A DNA stretch of 64,000 bases from Paenibacillus anaericanus (GCF_003994475.1 NZ_RZNY01000012.1:103254-167253); one strand, 5' to 3'; counted from the stretch's first letter, positions 36,286 through 45,058 are shown. Numbers and translations are program-made. Notes: generated by a model not told the origin, from the letters alone.

Positions 36286-37983
36286 TCAATTTTGATAAAT
36301 TACAAATCCATCCGTTAATAAGTTACATTCCAGCAATTTATTTTGAGCTAGTATTGTTCCAGTTTGGCTGATTCCTACTGTTTTTCCAGATTGATTCAGA
36401 ATTAAATTAATTTCACTGTTTTCAAAGGTTCGAATGATATAGCATAGATTCTCATCATAGGAAATACGTATATCTCCCTTCTGGAATACAGGCTTTTGTT
36501 TTAATGACAACAGATTCTTTAGAATCTCCATAAATGGAATATCCCAGTGGGATTCCTCCCAATCGAAACACCTTCTATTATCCGGATCATATCCACCCTC
36601 AAGTGATAATTCCGTTCCATAATAAATACAAGGTGCCCCCATATACGTACACATGACAGCAATGGCTGAAAGTAAGCGGTCCTTATTTTTATTTACAGAG
36701 GTAAAAAAACGGTCCGTATCGTGGGAATCCAGAAGATTCAGCATCATAGCATTAACCTGCCCGCTATTTCTCATTAACAAATGATTTAACTTTTCAGCAA
36801 ACCCCTGTGCGTTAACAGTCTGGAAAGCATAATAATCTAGGCAGGCTTTGGTAAAGGCATAGTTCATGATACTGTCATACTGATCTCCCTGTAAAAATGC
36901 ATTGGCATCATGCCAATTTTCCCCGATAATTACACACTCTGGCTTAACTTTCTTAACTGCTTCTCTTAACTTTCTCCAAAAGTGATGAGAAACCTCATCA
37001 GATACATCCAAGCGCCAACCGTCAATATCATATTCCTTGATCCAGAAGAGAGCTATATCCAGTAGAAATTGTTGTACTTCGGGGTTACTGGTATTAAACT
37101 TCGGCATATATTCACAATAAGCAAATACCTCATAATTGATGTTTTCGGTATCAATTTTGTCGCCCTCAATCATAAACCAATTAAAATACTTTGATTCTTT
37201 TCCTTTTATAAGTACATCCTGAAATTGTGGCAGCAGATTACTACAGTGATTGAATACCGCATCCAATACAATCTTAATACCTCGTTTATGGGCCTCGTTG
37301 ACCAGTGTATAGAAATCCTCATTTGTTCCAAAATGCGAGTCAATTTTTTTATAATTGTATGTATCATATTTGTGGTTAGAAATTGACTCGAATACAGGAG
37401 TTAAGTAGATACCATTTACCCCAAGGTCTTTTAGATAATCTAACTTTTGTGTAATACCCGGAATATCTCCGCCTGTAAAGCTCTTGGGGTCTGGCACTCC
37501 GCCCCATCCCAAATTGATATAATCTGTATTTTTATCTACTAACCCTTGATTAAAACGGTCAATAAATATCTGATAAAATACTGCGCTCCGCGTCCATTCT
37601 ACAACTTCATGAATATCATTAAGGTTTATATAAGGCATCTGAAAGCAATTATAATAGGACAATTTAAAATCATAGGTGGAAGTTAGTCCATCTTCTGAAA
37701 AATAGTAGCATTCCTGACCCTTCCAGATTCGAAACACATAGGTTAGTCTTACATCTTCCAACTCAAGCTCTATTTCGTAATATTTAAATAGATTATCCTT
37801 ATATTTTTGTTCCATTACTGCAGTTTTTTGTTCCAGGTAGTACTTGTATTTACCACCATATACCACCTCAATTCGGTCTATATCATCTTCTTTATCCATA
37901 CGTAAACGTAATATTATTGCATTCTGATTTATGGGATAGCAGTATTTGGACTCAGGTATATGTAGTATTGCTTGTTTATTCAT
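36286..37983 (-). CDS. Intracellular GH13 alpha-glucanase (cyclomaltodextrinase/neopullulanase type)
   Basis: A 565-residue alpha-amylase-family enzyme without a signal peptide. A beta-rich N-terminal domain (1-115) precedes the (beta/alpha)8 barrel, whose four conserved regions are visible: DAVFNH; GWRLDVSDE with the nucleophile Asp; IIGENWHD with the acid/base Glu; and LLDSHDTDRF with the transition-state Asp. Region V-like YLTPVFES and the N-domain point to the cyclomaltodextrinase/neopullulanase subgroup. It should degrade imported maltodextrins in the cytoplasm. I prefer the ATG at 37983 (AAAGGA nine bases upstream) over the one three codons earlier. It is the first gene of the MalF/MalG operon and divergent from the LacI gene. 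Confidence 0.87.
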   Translation of the reverse strand: MNKQAILHIPESKYCYPINQNAIILRLRMDKEDDIDRIEVVYGGKYKYYLEQKTAVMEQKYKDNLFKYYEIELELEDVRLTYVFRIWKGQECYYFSEDGLTSTYDFKLSYYNCFQMPYINLNDIHEVVEWTRSAVFYQIFIDRFNQGLVDKNTDYINLGWGGVPDPKSFTGGDIPGITQKLDYLKDLGVNGIYLTPVFESISNHKYDTYNYKKIDSHFGTNEDFYTLVNEAHKRGIKIVLDAVFNHCSNLLPQFQDVLIKGKESKYFNWFMIEGDKIDTENINYEVFAYCEYMPKFNTSNPEVQQFLLDIALFWIKEYDIDGWRLDVSDEVSHHFWRKLREAVKKVKPECVIIGENWHDANAFLQGDQYDSIMNYAFTKACLDYYAFQTVNAQGFAEKLNHLLMRNSGQVNAMMLNLLDSHDTDRFFTSVNKNKDRLLSAIAVMCTYMGAPCIYYGTELSLEGGYDPDNRRCFDWEESHWDIPFMEILKNLLSLKQKPVFQKGDIRISYDENLCYIIRTFENSEINLILNQSGKTVGISQTGTILAQNKLLECNLLTDGFVIYQN

Positions 37984-38015
37984 AGTATTCATTCCTTTGA
38001 TGTGATTTTTATATA

Positions 38016-38044
38016 TTCACAAAAATGCAAATAAAGTATATAAC
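38016..38044 (+). promoter_or_regulatory. Promoter of the LacI gene, possibly giving a leaderless mRNA
   Basis: TTCACA (38016-38021) and TATAAC (38039-38044) stand 17 bp apart. The start would fall at about 38051, the A of the ATG, and no ribosome site lies before that ATG. The rest of the 67-bp divergent gap shows no clear operator. Confidence 0.5.
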
Positions 38045-38050
38045 TAAGTC

Positions 38051-38848
38051 ATGGATAAAAAAATTACAATTAGGGACATTGCTAAGCAAGCTGGTGTCTC
38101 AGTAGCCACAGTTTCATATGTTATTAACAACCGCACGGATCAACGGATCAGCGAAGAAACAAAGAGAAAGGTCATGCAAATAGTCAATCTGTTGGACTAT
38201 ACACCAAATTCCTCAGCGAGGTCCCTGTCTACGAACAAAACTTATAGTATCGCTCTTTATATGATGACTGAGACTTCTCTGTTAAAACGTTCCGAGCAAT
38301 TACTTTTGATTGAGACATTATCTGAGGTTTCGACTCATTACGGATATCATTTGATTATCCAAGACAATAAGGAAATTGATAAATTAAATCATGTGGATGC
38401 CATTTTATGTTTTGATACCACACTTGATTTTTTCCTTCGTATCGGGGATAAAAATCTTGTTCCTGTAATTGCCGTTGACTGCTTAATTGATATTCCCTGG
38501 TTTTTTCAAGTTTGCAGCGATTATAAGCTTCTAAAGAAAAATGCTGATAAACATTTTGGAGTTGATAATTATATCTATATATGTTTAACTCCAAACAATG
38601 AGCTATTAAAATCGTTTATCTGCAACACTTTCCGTGAAGTAAAGTTTGTAAAGGACTTAAAGGATTTTTCAGAGATTACTAATCAAAATTACGTATATAA
38701 TCAAAATGCTCTGAATGATCTTATGGCAGAAAATGAAAATTCCTGCTATATTCCATATGACTTACATTCGAAAATGGACAGGGTATATCATTGCATAGAC
38801 TTAGCTATAAATCGCATTCCTGATATGGAACACACCCAATTTGTATAA
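38051..38848 (+). CDS. LacI-family regulator, shortened effector domain
   Basis: A 265-residue DNA-binding protein. Residues 1-60 are a typical LacI headpiece: ITIRDIAKQAGVSVATVSYVIN, then RISEETKRKVMQIVNLLDYTPNSSARSL with the hinge helix. The remaining about 200 residues are shorter than the usual 270-residue periplasmic-binding-like domain, and the C-terminal subdomain appears reduced, so sugar binding or dimer contacts may differ. It lies divergently from the GH13-ABC operon and convergently with the starch-binding lipoprotein gene, so it is the likely regulator of the cassette. Two GCTTAA-N4-TTA(A/A)GC-like operators before that lipoprotein gene fit a LacI protein. Confidence 0.82.
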   Translation: MDKKITIRDIAKQAGVSVATVSYVINNRTDQRISEETKRKVMQIVNLLDYTPNSSARSLSTNKTYSIALYMMTETSLLKRSEQLLLIETLSEVSTHYGYHLIIQDNKEIDKLNHVDAILCFDTTLDFFLRIGDKNLVPVIAVDCLIDIPWFFQVCSDYKLLKKNADKHFGVDNYIYICLTPNNELLKSFICNTFREVKFVKDLKDFSEITNQNYVYNQNALNDLMAENENSCYIPYDLHSKMDRVYHCIDLAINRIPDMEHTQFV

Positions 38849-38860
38849 TCATTTTTGCAG

Positions 38861-38895
38861 AAGGCTGCCGTAAAAATATGTGGCAGCCTTTTTGC
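38861..38895. terminator. Terminator between convergent LacI and lipoprotein genes
   Basis: AAGGCTGCC (38861-38869) pairs perfectly with GGCAGCCTT (38882-38890), followed by TTTTT. A further CGGCAGCCTG at about 38911-38920 can pair with the left arm as an alternative. Confidence 0.75.
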
Positions 38896-38936
38896 CTTTA
38901 GTAGAATATACGGCAGCCTGTTTTCTTTTAATTTTT

Positions 38937-40100
38937 TTATTTTACCTTAAAGGTTAGTGTCAGTTCTTTCGTTTCCGGGTTATAGGTAAAGGTATACACT
39001 CCCGCCGCTTTTGCGATAATATTGTCACTGACACTGCCCTCAACAAATTCCAGTGAATTTTTGTCCTTAATATTACTGAATTTTACATACTCATTTCCTA
39101 CATTTTCTGTGTCTCCGGTTTTGACTGTGGAAGTAAATAAAAATTCTTCTTTCTCTGCTAACTCAATTGTTAAAGCAGGCAGTCCATCTATTTCTTTGAA
39201 TCTGTATTTATCCTCATAAACATCATTCCAATTCGTTGTAATGGAACTCTTAATATAGTATGAGGTTGTAACATCTGCGATTGCGTCCTTTGGTTCACCG
39301 TTATATACCCACTCTATGGTGTCATAAGGGTTTGAATTAAAATTTTCTTTCGTTTCATCGGTGTAATTGCTATTCTCAGTATCATAGACATCAGCACCAG
39401 GATATGTAGTTAACTTAAGTGTATAGTTACCAGATTTAAGGGATTTAATATTCGCCCTTTTGGCTTCATTGGATTGATAATTACTGCCAGCGCCTGAAAA
39501 GTATTCAATTCCATCCTGACTTGTCGTTGTTAAATAGCCAGCTCCCCTTTGGTTATACCATGAAGTATTAGTCGCTAACTGAAATTCGTCACCTTCATAC
39601 AAATCGATACTAATGGAGTAAACGTTTTCAATAGCTTCCTTGGTTAGAATGTGACTGTCATCAATTACAGTTCCCCAGTTGGAGGTGACTAGTATCGGAC
39701 TCTTACCACTTCCCACAACAGCAAAACTCCTTGTATCTTCTTTTTCTTCTAAAAAGCCTGCAAAGATTTTCGTATCAGCAGTCACTGGTGTGCTAAAGTC
39801 ATATTTGTGGGTTAAAGAAGGTGTTCCATACCAGCCCATAAATATATAGTTATCTTTCTGCGGGGTATATTCTTTTGCTGATTCACTCTCCTTAACTTCT
39901 TCTTTCGATAATTCCGTATTTCCATCCATATCATAAAAAGTTACTGTATATAGAGTCTTCTCTATCGTTTCCTTTGAACTATCCGTGTTGTTTGATACAC
40001 CAGGTTCCATAGTTGAGTCTGATTTCCCACAAGCAGTCAGTAAAAAAACACTTACGAAAATAGATAATAATACCATAAATATTGCTCTGCTTTTTCTCAT
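38937..40100 (-). CDS. Lipoprotein with InlB-type repeat and starch-binding-like modules
   Basis: This 387-residue lipoprotein has a signal peptide and lipobox (VFLLTAC), then an InlB/Listeria-Bacteroides repeat (YTVTFYDMDGNTELSKEE ... YIFMGWYG). Two beta modules follow; the second begins YYIKSSITTNWNDVYED and ends GVYTFTYNPETKELTLTFK. That pattern resembles SusE/SusF- or CBM-type starch-binding modules, seen in maltodextrin-linked lipoproteins. It probably holds starch fragments at the cell surface for the ABC importer. The ATG at 40100, after a GGGGGGT site, is used instead of a TTG six codons earlier. It has its own promoter and two LacI-type operators. Confidence 0.72.
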   Translation of the reverse strand: MRKSRAIFMVLLSIFVSVFLLTACGKSDSTMEPGVSNNTDSSKETIEKTLYTVTFYDMDGNTELSKEEVKESESAKEYTPQKDNYIFMGWYGTPSLTHKYDFSTPVTADTKIFAGFLEEKEDTRSFAVVGSGKSPILVTSNWGTVIDDSHILTKEAIENVYSISIDLYEGDEFQLATNTSWYNQRGAGYLTTTSQDGIEYFSGAGSNYQSNEAKRANIKSLKSGNYTLKLTTYPGADVYDTENSNYTDETKENFNSNPYDTIEWVYNGEPKDAIADVTTSYYIKSSITTNWNDVYEDKYRFKEIDGLPALTIELAEKEEFLFTSTVKTGDTENVGNEYVKFSNIKDKNSLEFVEGSVSDNIIAKAAGVYTFTYNPETKELTLTFKVK

Positions 40101-40121
40101 AAATTTTACCCCCCACAAATT

Positions 40122-40137
40122 GATTAACCGGTTAAGC
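40122..40137. promoter_or_regulatory. LacI-type operator 2
   Basis: On the minus strand GCTTAACCGGTTAATC, a near-perfect palindrome with the central CG typical of LacI operators, 22 nt before the lipoprotein start codon. It shares its half-sites with the operator at 40186. Confidence 0.65.
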
Positions 40138-40142
40138 AGAAA

Positions 40143-40173
40143 TTAAAATAAAGAGCGTCTAAGCAAAAGACGC
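40143..40173 (-). terminator. Hairpin with T-run between the two operators
   Basis: GCGTCT/AGACGC stem with a 7-nt loop, followed by CTTTATTTT on the minus strand. It lies between the promoter at 40204-40232 and the lipoprotein gene, so it would terminate the rRNA methyltransferase transcript or attenuate the lipoprotein transcript. Confidence 0.5.
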
Positions 40174-40185
40174 CTATTCATTGTT

Positions 40186-40201
40186 GCTTAACTGTTTAAG
40201 C
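40186..40201. promoter_or_regulatory. LacI-type operator 1
   Basis: On the minus strand GCTTAAACAGTTAAGC, a palindrome two bases downstream of the -10 element at 40204-40209, an ideal place for repression. Confidence 0.65.
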
Positions 40202-40203
40202 AG

Positions 40204-40232
40204 ATTTTACTATGCCCGTTGTTATATGTCAA
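40204..40232 (-). promoter_or_regulatory. Sigma-A promoter of the starch-binding lipoprotein gene
   Basis: TTGACA (plus 40227-40232) and TAAAAT (plus 40204-40209) are 17 bp apart, immediately followed by operator 1. Confidence 0.7.
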
Positions 40233-40379
40233 TTCCAACCATCAACTTCGCGGTAACCCCGCACTCAGGAATTATTCTATAATCGCTCATCATGATCAGA
40301 ACGAACATGATGAAAGTATTACGACTGGGCATACAGCTAGAAAAAGAAGTACTCCCAAAACCTATCCACCACTGCAATC

Positions 40380-41915
40380 TTAACGATCTGTACCATTCCT
40401 CACCAACAAAGCCACCGACTCCACATGCACCGTATGCGGGAACATGTCCACCGGCTGTACCTCTACCGTTCTGTATCCGCCATCCTCCAACACTCGCAAA
40501 TCCCTCGCTAAAGTGGCAGGATTACACGATACATACACAACACGCTCTGGCTTCATTTCGAGAATCGTCTCCAAGAGACGTGGGTCGCAGCCTTTGCGAG
40601 GTGGGTCGACGACGATGACATCGGCCTCTATCCCTTGCTCTTTCCAGCGAGGGATGACGTCCTCGGATGCTCCTACTTCAAATGTTACATGCTGCATGTT
40701 GTTGAGCTCCGCATTAGCGCGAGCATCTTCGATGGCTTCTTTGACGATCTCGACACCGTACACTTGCTTGGCATGCTGCCCTAAGAATAAAGAGATCGTA
40801 CCGATTCCACAATAAGCATCGATCACAGTCTCTGCTCCTGTTAGCCCTGCATACTCAACAGTTTTCCCATAGAGCACTTCTGTCTGAACAGGATTCACTT
40901 GATAGAAAGAACGAGCCGAGATAGCGAACTTAACGTCACCAATGTAGTCGTAGATCACGTCTTTTCCCCAAAGAACACGGGTAACATCGCCAAAAATAAC
41001 GTTAGTTTGTCGCGTATTCACGTTCTGGCAGACGCTCACAACCGCAGGAATCTCTTCCCGAATTGCATTGATCCACTCATTCTCACGTGGAATTTTATTC
41101 CCATTGGTGACAAGGACGAGCATCATCTCCCCCGTACGGAAGCCAACCTTAACGACGACGTGACGCAATAGGCCTTGTCCTGTTTCTTCATTGTAGGCGG
41201 TAATGCCAACGCGGCGACCGATAGCCTTGACCCTAGCAACCACATCATCGTTGCTCTCATGCTGAATGAGACAAGTCTCCATATCTATGATGCGATGGCT
41301 ACCTCGGGCATAAAATCCACCGACCAAACCACCTTCGGTAACGCCAATAGGCACCTGCGCCTTATTACGATAACGCCAAGGCTCAGACATACCCAGCGTT
41401 GGAAGAACGACGATACCACGATTGGAGCTCTCTTCGTCAGTCACATTCAGTTTACCGATTCGTTCCAATGCATCCACAACATGCTGCCGTTTCCAGGCAA
41501 GCTGACCTTCGTAGCTCAAGTGCTGGAGTTGACAACCGCCACATTTATCATAGATTAAACAAGGTGCAGCGACTCGGTCAGGGCTCGCTTCTACCACTTC
41601 TAGTAACTTAGCATATCCATATTGCTTCTTTATCTTTAGAACTTTAACCCGGACTTGCTCCCCCGGCAAAGCTCCTCCCTGAACAAAAAGCGTGTAGCCA
41701 TCAACTCGGCCTACTCCTTCGCCGTCATGGTTCATGCCAATGATCTCAATAACCACTTCATCATTTTTCGCAACCGGTAAGCCGGCGATCTGCGTTTCGG
41801 CAGGAGTATTCATAGCTCTCCCTGCTCTCCCACCCCTTTTGCCCCCGCGGTTAGTTTGTCCTCCGCTATTCGAGCCTTTTCCGCTTCCTGTCCGTTCGTT
41901 CCGGTGACTTGTCAT
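40380..41915 (-). CDS. 23S rRNA (uracil-5-)-methyltransferase, RumA/RlmCD family
   Basis: A 511-residue RNA methyltransferase. After a Gly/Arg-rich tail of 34 residues comes a TRAM domain (about 46-105), then the iron-sulfur motif [15 protein letters not shown]. The SAM-binding [14 protein letters not shown] and the DPPRKGCD motif follow, and the catalytic SCNP is in [13 protein letters not shown]. It should methylate U747 and/or U1939 of 23S rRNA, as YefA/RlmCD does in B. subtilis. The basic N-terminal tail is an extension relative to E. coli RumA. The C-terminal codons HVESVALLV contain the right-hand 26-bp repeat. It lies downstream of dagK in the same direction, as yefA does after yerQ in B. 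subtilis. Confidence 0.9.
   Translation of the reverse strand: MTSHRNERTGSGKGSNSGGQTNRGGKRGGRAGRAMNTPAETQIAGLPVAKNDEVVIEIIGMNHDGEGVGRVDGYTLFVQGGALPGEQVRVKVLKIKKQYGYAKLLEVVEASPDRVAAPCLIYDKCGGCQLQHLSYEGQLAWKRQHVVDALERIGKLNVTDEESSNRGIVVLPTLGMSEPWRYRNKAQVPIGVTEGGLVGGFYARGSHRIIDMETCLIQHESNDDVVARVKAIGRRVGITAYNEETGQGLLRHVVVKVGFRTGEMMLVLVTNGNKIPRENEWINAIREEIPAVVSVCQNVNTRQTNVIFGDVTRVLWGKDVIYDYIGDVKFAISARSFYQVNPVQTEVLYGKTVEYAGLTGAETVIDAYCGIGTISLFLGQHAKQVYGVEIVKEAIEDARANAELNNMQHVTFEVGASEDVIPRWKEQGIEADVIVVDPPRKGCDPRLLETILEMKPERVVYVSCNPATLARDLRVLEDGGYRTVEVQPVDMFPHTVHVESVALLVRNGTDR
40402..40427 (+). repeat. Right 26-bp direct repeat, inside the methyltransferase 3' end
   Basis: Identical to 32491-32516 and in the same orientation. 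Together the two copies bracket 7.9 kb that contains exactly the malto-oligosaccharide cassette. Confidence 0.75.
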
Positions 41916-42046
41916 GACGAATGCTTCACTTCTTTCCTAAAAAATTATATATAAACATCTTACGATACTTGTCCACTTATATCCGCACAAATCCCCCGCC
42001 GGTACTGGCAGGGGATTATTGATTCTAATCAGAATTCCATTACTTT

Positions 42047-42229
42047 AAGTGTATTTTATACATCTATTATCCGCTAGTTTCCACTGACCAATATTTTAAC
42101 TGCATAACCTACACTTAATCAGTCCAAGGTAACTCTTAATTTCATAATATGGGAGATATAACTGTATTTTTGCATCTATTTCACTGGTTTCACTGAATTC
42201 TAGAAGAATAACTGTACTTTATACATCTA
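42047..42229 (+). repeat. Three copies of a 20-22-bp intergenic repeat
   Basis: Units at 42047-42066, 42158-42178 and 42208-42229 share AA(C/G)TGTA(T/C)TTT(A/T)T(A/G)CATCTA. They occupy the 360-bp gap between dagK and the methyltransferase gene. That gap also has a CCCC/GGGG hairpin at about 41989-42018 but no gene. They are probably an interspersed family of this genome. Confidence 0.6.
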
Positions 42230-42275
42230 AACCTCTTCGCTACTTAGCTTAGCCACTAGTTCTTCTCTTCTTCAC

Positions 42276-43157
42276 TTAAGCAAAAATCCGTAGGTGCTGT
42301 GGCAGAATCTCGAAGACTCCAGGTAGCTCACCGCCCAATTCTCCATCAAGGTTAAGCAATACATGGCCTGGTGAGGTTACCTCCATCCGCTTCGTCTTGA
42401 GATAGACAACGTGAGGATCATTGAAATGATCACCGCGTAGTGCCATCGATACGAGTCGGATAAACTCCGGTAGGTTACATTTCTTGACTGCAATAACATC
42501 AAGCAGTCCGTCATCGATCCGTGCTTCTGGAGCTAGCTTCTCAAAGCCACCAACCGAATTACTATTCGCAATCAGGAAGAGCATAAACTCGCCTTCCAAT
42601 ACTTCATAGCCATCAGCGTTAATAATTAATTTCGTTGGTGACAGACTCGCCATCTTCTCGATGCCCTTCATGTAATAAGCTAGTTGGCCAATCAATGTCT
42701 TAAGACGGCTAGGTACCTCATAGGTCAATTCCGTCAAAGAACCTCCACCCGCGATATTGATAAAATAACGATCGTTTGCCTTACCGATATCAATCGGCCT
42801 CGTCTTATTCTCAATTACTAAATCGCAGTAATCCTCCCAACGCTTCGGAATACCCATAGCTCTGGCAAAATCGTTCGTTGTTCCTAGTGGGAACACGCCG
42901 AGCGGCGGCAAATGGCTCTTCCCGGCCATCCCGTTAACAACTTCATTTAATGTGCCGTCTCCGCCCGCAGCTATAATAATATCATAGCCCCTGCTGACAG
43001 CGTCAGCAGCCGCAAGTGTTGCGTCACCTTCACCTGTCGTTGCATGACAAGTCGTCTCAATACCAGCCCTGTCAAGCCGCTCCAGTACGTCTGGGAGCAA
43101 CCGCCGCATTTCCTCCCGTCCAGAGGTTGGATTATAGATCAACCTAGCTTTTTTCAT
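42276..43157 (-). CDS. dagK: Diacylglycerol kinase
   Basis: A 293-residue lipid kinase of the DagK/YerQ family. It opens KKARLIYNPTSGREE and has the catalytic/ATP-binding GGDGT (65-69), followed by LGVFPLGTTNDFARA and, near the end, LDGELGGELP. It phosphorylates diacylglycerol released during lipoteichoic acid synthesis back to phosphatidic acid at the inner face of the membrane. Length is normal. It sits upstream of the rRNA methyltransferase, as yerQ does with yefA in B. subtilis, but with a 360-bp repeat-filled gap here. Confidence 0.92.
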   Translation of the reverse strand: MKKARLIYNPTSGREEMRRLLPDVLERLDRAGIETTCHATTGEGDATLAAADAVSRGYDIIIAAGGDGTLNEVVNGMAGKSHLPPLGVFPLGTTNDFARAMGIPKRWEDYCDLVIENKTRPIDIGKANDRYFINIAGGGSLTELTYEVPSRLKTLIGQLAYYMKGIEKMASLSPTKLIINADGYEVLEGEFMLFLIANSNSVGGFEKLAPEARIDDGLLDVIAVKKCNLPEFIRLVSMALRGDHFNDPHVVYLKTKRMEVTSPGHVLLNLDGELGGELPGVFEILPQHLRIFA

Positions 43158-43178
43158 TCCATGAACGCCACCCGTTTT

Positions 43179-43955
43179 TCATAATTTCATTGATCTCATT
43201 ATATTTAATATTTGATGTAATATCCAGCGGGACAATAAATGGTGCGGTAGCAATGCTTCCCCTGAATAAATATATTGTAATCCACTAAGGCGTGAAGGTA
43301 TCGCCGTCTTTGTGAAATAACCAGCACTTAAAAATAGCGGTGCAATAATAACCTCACAACCATGATTCTCCTGCCAGTATATCACTTTACTCCGTACACT
43401 GTCGGGATTAAGTAGTGCATAATCTGAATAAGCCAATCCACTAAGCTCTGCCACTCGTGTAGAAAGCGAGGAAATACCCTGCTCCCAACGCTGTAAGAAA
43501 CCATCATGTTTACTACCATGACCAACTAGAAGCAGTACCTCTTGTGCGGGATTACGAGATAGAAACTTAACCTTATCCCAGATCATCTCAGCAATTACTG
43601 GGTCATCATCTATAGGCTCACCAAACAACACGCGGGCGGAGAGACGAAAATGTTGCAAATCAGTCTCCTTCTCCGGCGTGTTCTTCATGCCGAACGCATA
43701 AGCAATCTCATCAATATGTGTGCTCCCTGAAGATACAAACAGGGGAATAACGATGAGGTCTGTAACGCCCTGTGATTCCAATCGATCGATTCCATCCTGA
43801 ATAAGACGTCCTTCCACAATTTCAAGAAAGGAAGTCTCAATCGGTATGCCCCCCGGTAATTCTGCCACAGCTTCAGCTACAGCAGAATCGACCGAGGTTA
43901 CCCACTCTATGTCAGGAGAGCCATGACTAATCACTAATACACCTGGAATAGACAT
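43179..43955 (-). CDS. CbiX-type sirohydrochlorin cobaltochelatase-like protein
   Basis: A 258-residue protein made of two CbiX repeats. Each repeat has a metal/tetrapyrrole histidine: VLVISHGSPD near the start, LLLVGHGSKHDG in the middle, and IVIPLFVSSGSTHIDEI and IIAPLFLSAGYFTK in the strand that follows. CbiX proteins insert cobalt, iron or nickel into sirohydrochlorin for B12, siroheme or F430. No other tetrapyrrole gene lies nearby, so the metal is open. I prefer the ATG at 43955 (CGGAG six bases upstream) over an ATG at 44027, which has no ribosome site and adds a non-conserved tail. It lies between yerC and dagK, in the same direction. Confidence 0.8.
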   Translation of the reverse strand: MSIPGVLVISHGSPDIEWVTSVDSAVAEAVAELPGGIPIETSFLEIVEGRLIQDGIDRLESQGVTDLIVIPLFVSSGSTHIDEIAYAFGMKNTPEKETDLQHFRLSARVLFGEPIDDDPVIAEMIWDKVKFLSRNPAQEVLLLVGHGSKHDGFLQRWEQGISSLSTRVAELSGLAYSDYALLNPDSVRSKVIYWQENHGCEVIIAPLFLSAGYFTKTAIPSRLSGLQYIYSGEALLPHHLLSRWILHQILNIMRSMKL

Positions 43956-44030
43956 CTTATTCTCCGTTATAGCCGACCCACGATTCGCCATCGCTTCCAA
44001 CGGCTCACTGTTCGTCACCGGCTTCATAAC

Positions 44031-44321
44031 TTAACGATCCAAGCGGTCTAAGGCCATCTTGTATCCGTCGTTGCCATAGTTGAGGCAGCGCTTCACCCGA
44101 GAGATCGTTGCTGTACTAGCCCCGGTCTCTGCTTCTATCTGATTGTACGTATTCCCTTTGCCAAGCATACGGGCTACTTCCAACCTTTGAGAGAGCGATT
44201 GAATTTCATTTACCGTGCATAGATCGTCGAAAAATACATAACATTCCTCGATGTCTTTCAAAGTAAGAATCGCTTCAAATAATTGATCAATACTCTTATC
44301 ATTTAATTTCTTGAGTTGCAC
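44031..44321 (-). CDS. yerC: YerC/TrpR-related DNA-binding protein
   Basis: A 96-residue Trp-repressor-superfamily protein. It contains DQLFEAILTLKDIEECYVFFDDLCTVNEIQSLSQRLEVARML and the helix-turn-helix ETGASTATISRVKRCLNYG, nearly as in B. subtilis YerC. I start at the GTG at 44321, because AGGGGAT lies nine bases upstream and the protein then begins MQLKKLNDK, matching YerC. A longer frame from 44390 lacks support. The regulated genes are unknown; it is the first gene of a likely yerC-cbiX-dagK unit. Confidence 0.85.
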   Translation of the reverse strand: MQLKKLNDKSIDQLFEAILTLKDIEECYVFFDDLCTVNEIQSLSQRLEVARMLGKGNTYNQIEAETGASTATISRVKRCLNYGNDGYKMALDRLDR

Positions 44322-44536
44322 TGAATAATCATCCCCTACCGTTACTGTGAACACACCTTCATTGTACCCGAGTAACGTCCTCCTTTTCAAGCATTAACGG
44401 TTTCACGCATTACAGAAAGAACGTTAAAATCCGCATTTGCCCATAAAAGTCGGGACATTCGTCCATACGCCATAAGCTCCGGGCACATACAGTATAGTAA
44501 TCAAATGCCTATATCAAGGAAAAGGAATGTGATCCT

Positions 44537-45058
44537 ATGCCACATTATAATACTCCCCGGCGAAGTGCAACGCCCTCCTCATACCCATACTCGCAATATT
44601 ACCCGGGAATCAATCCGTATGAATCAGATCTGTCACTCACGGCGGAATCTTCAGCTCTTACTCCCTATACCTCGCCATCTGTCGGGGGCAATACCTTCGG
44701 TGGAGCCGCTGCAGGAGCGGGAATTGCGAAAACAGCTACTGGTGGTTTATCCATCCCCAATCTCGGCGATATAAAAGGTATCGTTGACCGACTTGGTGGT
44801 ATCGAAGGAATCTTGGCCACGATGGGTAAAGTACAGAAAATGATGCAAACCTTTCAGCAATTCGCTCCTATGGCCAAAATGGTCGCAGGCCTCCTACCAG
44901 GTGGCAAGGGTGGGAAACTAAAAGGTGCAGGTGCTGATGGGATCGATGAATTCAAACCTGGCCGCCGTAGAAAAAAAGGTAAAAAAGGAAGTGCTCGCCG
45001 CCGCTCAAGCTCCGGCTCCGCAGCCAGTCGCACCAAATCTAAGAAACGCCGCCGGTAA
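44537..45058 (+). CDS. Hypothetical protein with basic, low-complexity C-terminus
   Basis: A 173-residue protein of unusual composition. The first 65 residues are rich in Ser, Pro, Tyr, Gly and Ala. A middle helix-forming segment reads IPNLGDIKGIVDRLGGIEGILATMGKVQKMMQTFQQFAPMAKMV. The last 45 residues are Lys/Arg/Ser-rich (GRRRKKGKKGSARRRSSSG...). The middle segment recalls small spore-coat-like YqfQ proteins, but I am not sure. The tail could bind nucleic acid or acidic polymer. AAGGAATGTGATCCT precedes the ATG. It is divergent from yerC and convergent with corA. Confidence 0.65.
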   Translation: MPHYNTPRRSATPSSYPYSQYYPGINPYESDLSLTAESSALTPYTSPSVGGNTFGGAAAGAGIAKTATGGLSIPNLGDIKGIVDRLGGIEGILATMGKVQKMMQTFQQFAPMAKMVAGLLPGGKGGKLKGAGADGIDEFKPGRRRKKGKKGSARRRSSSGSAASRTKSKKRRR

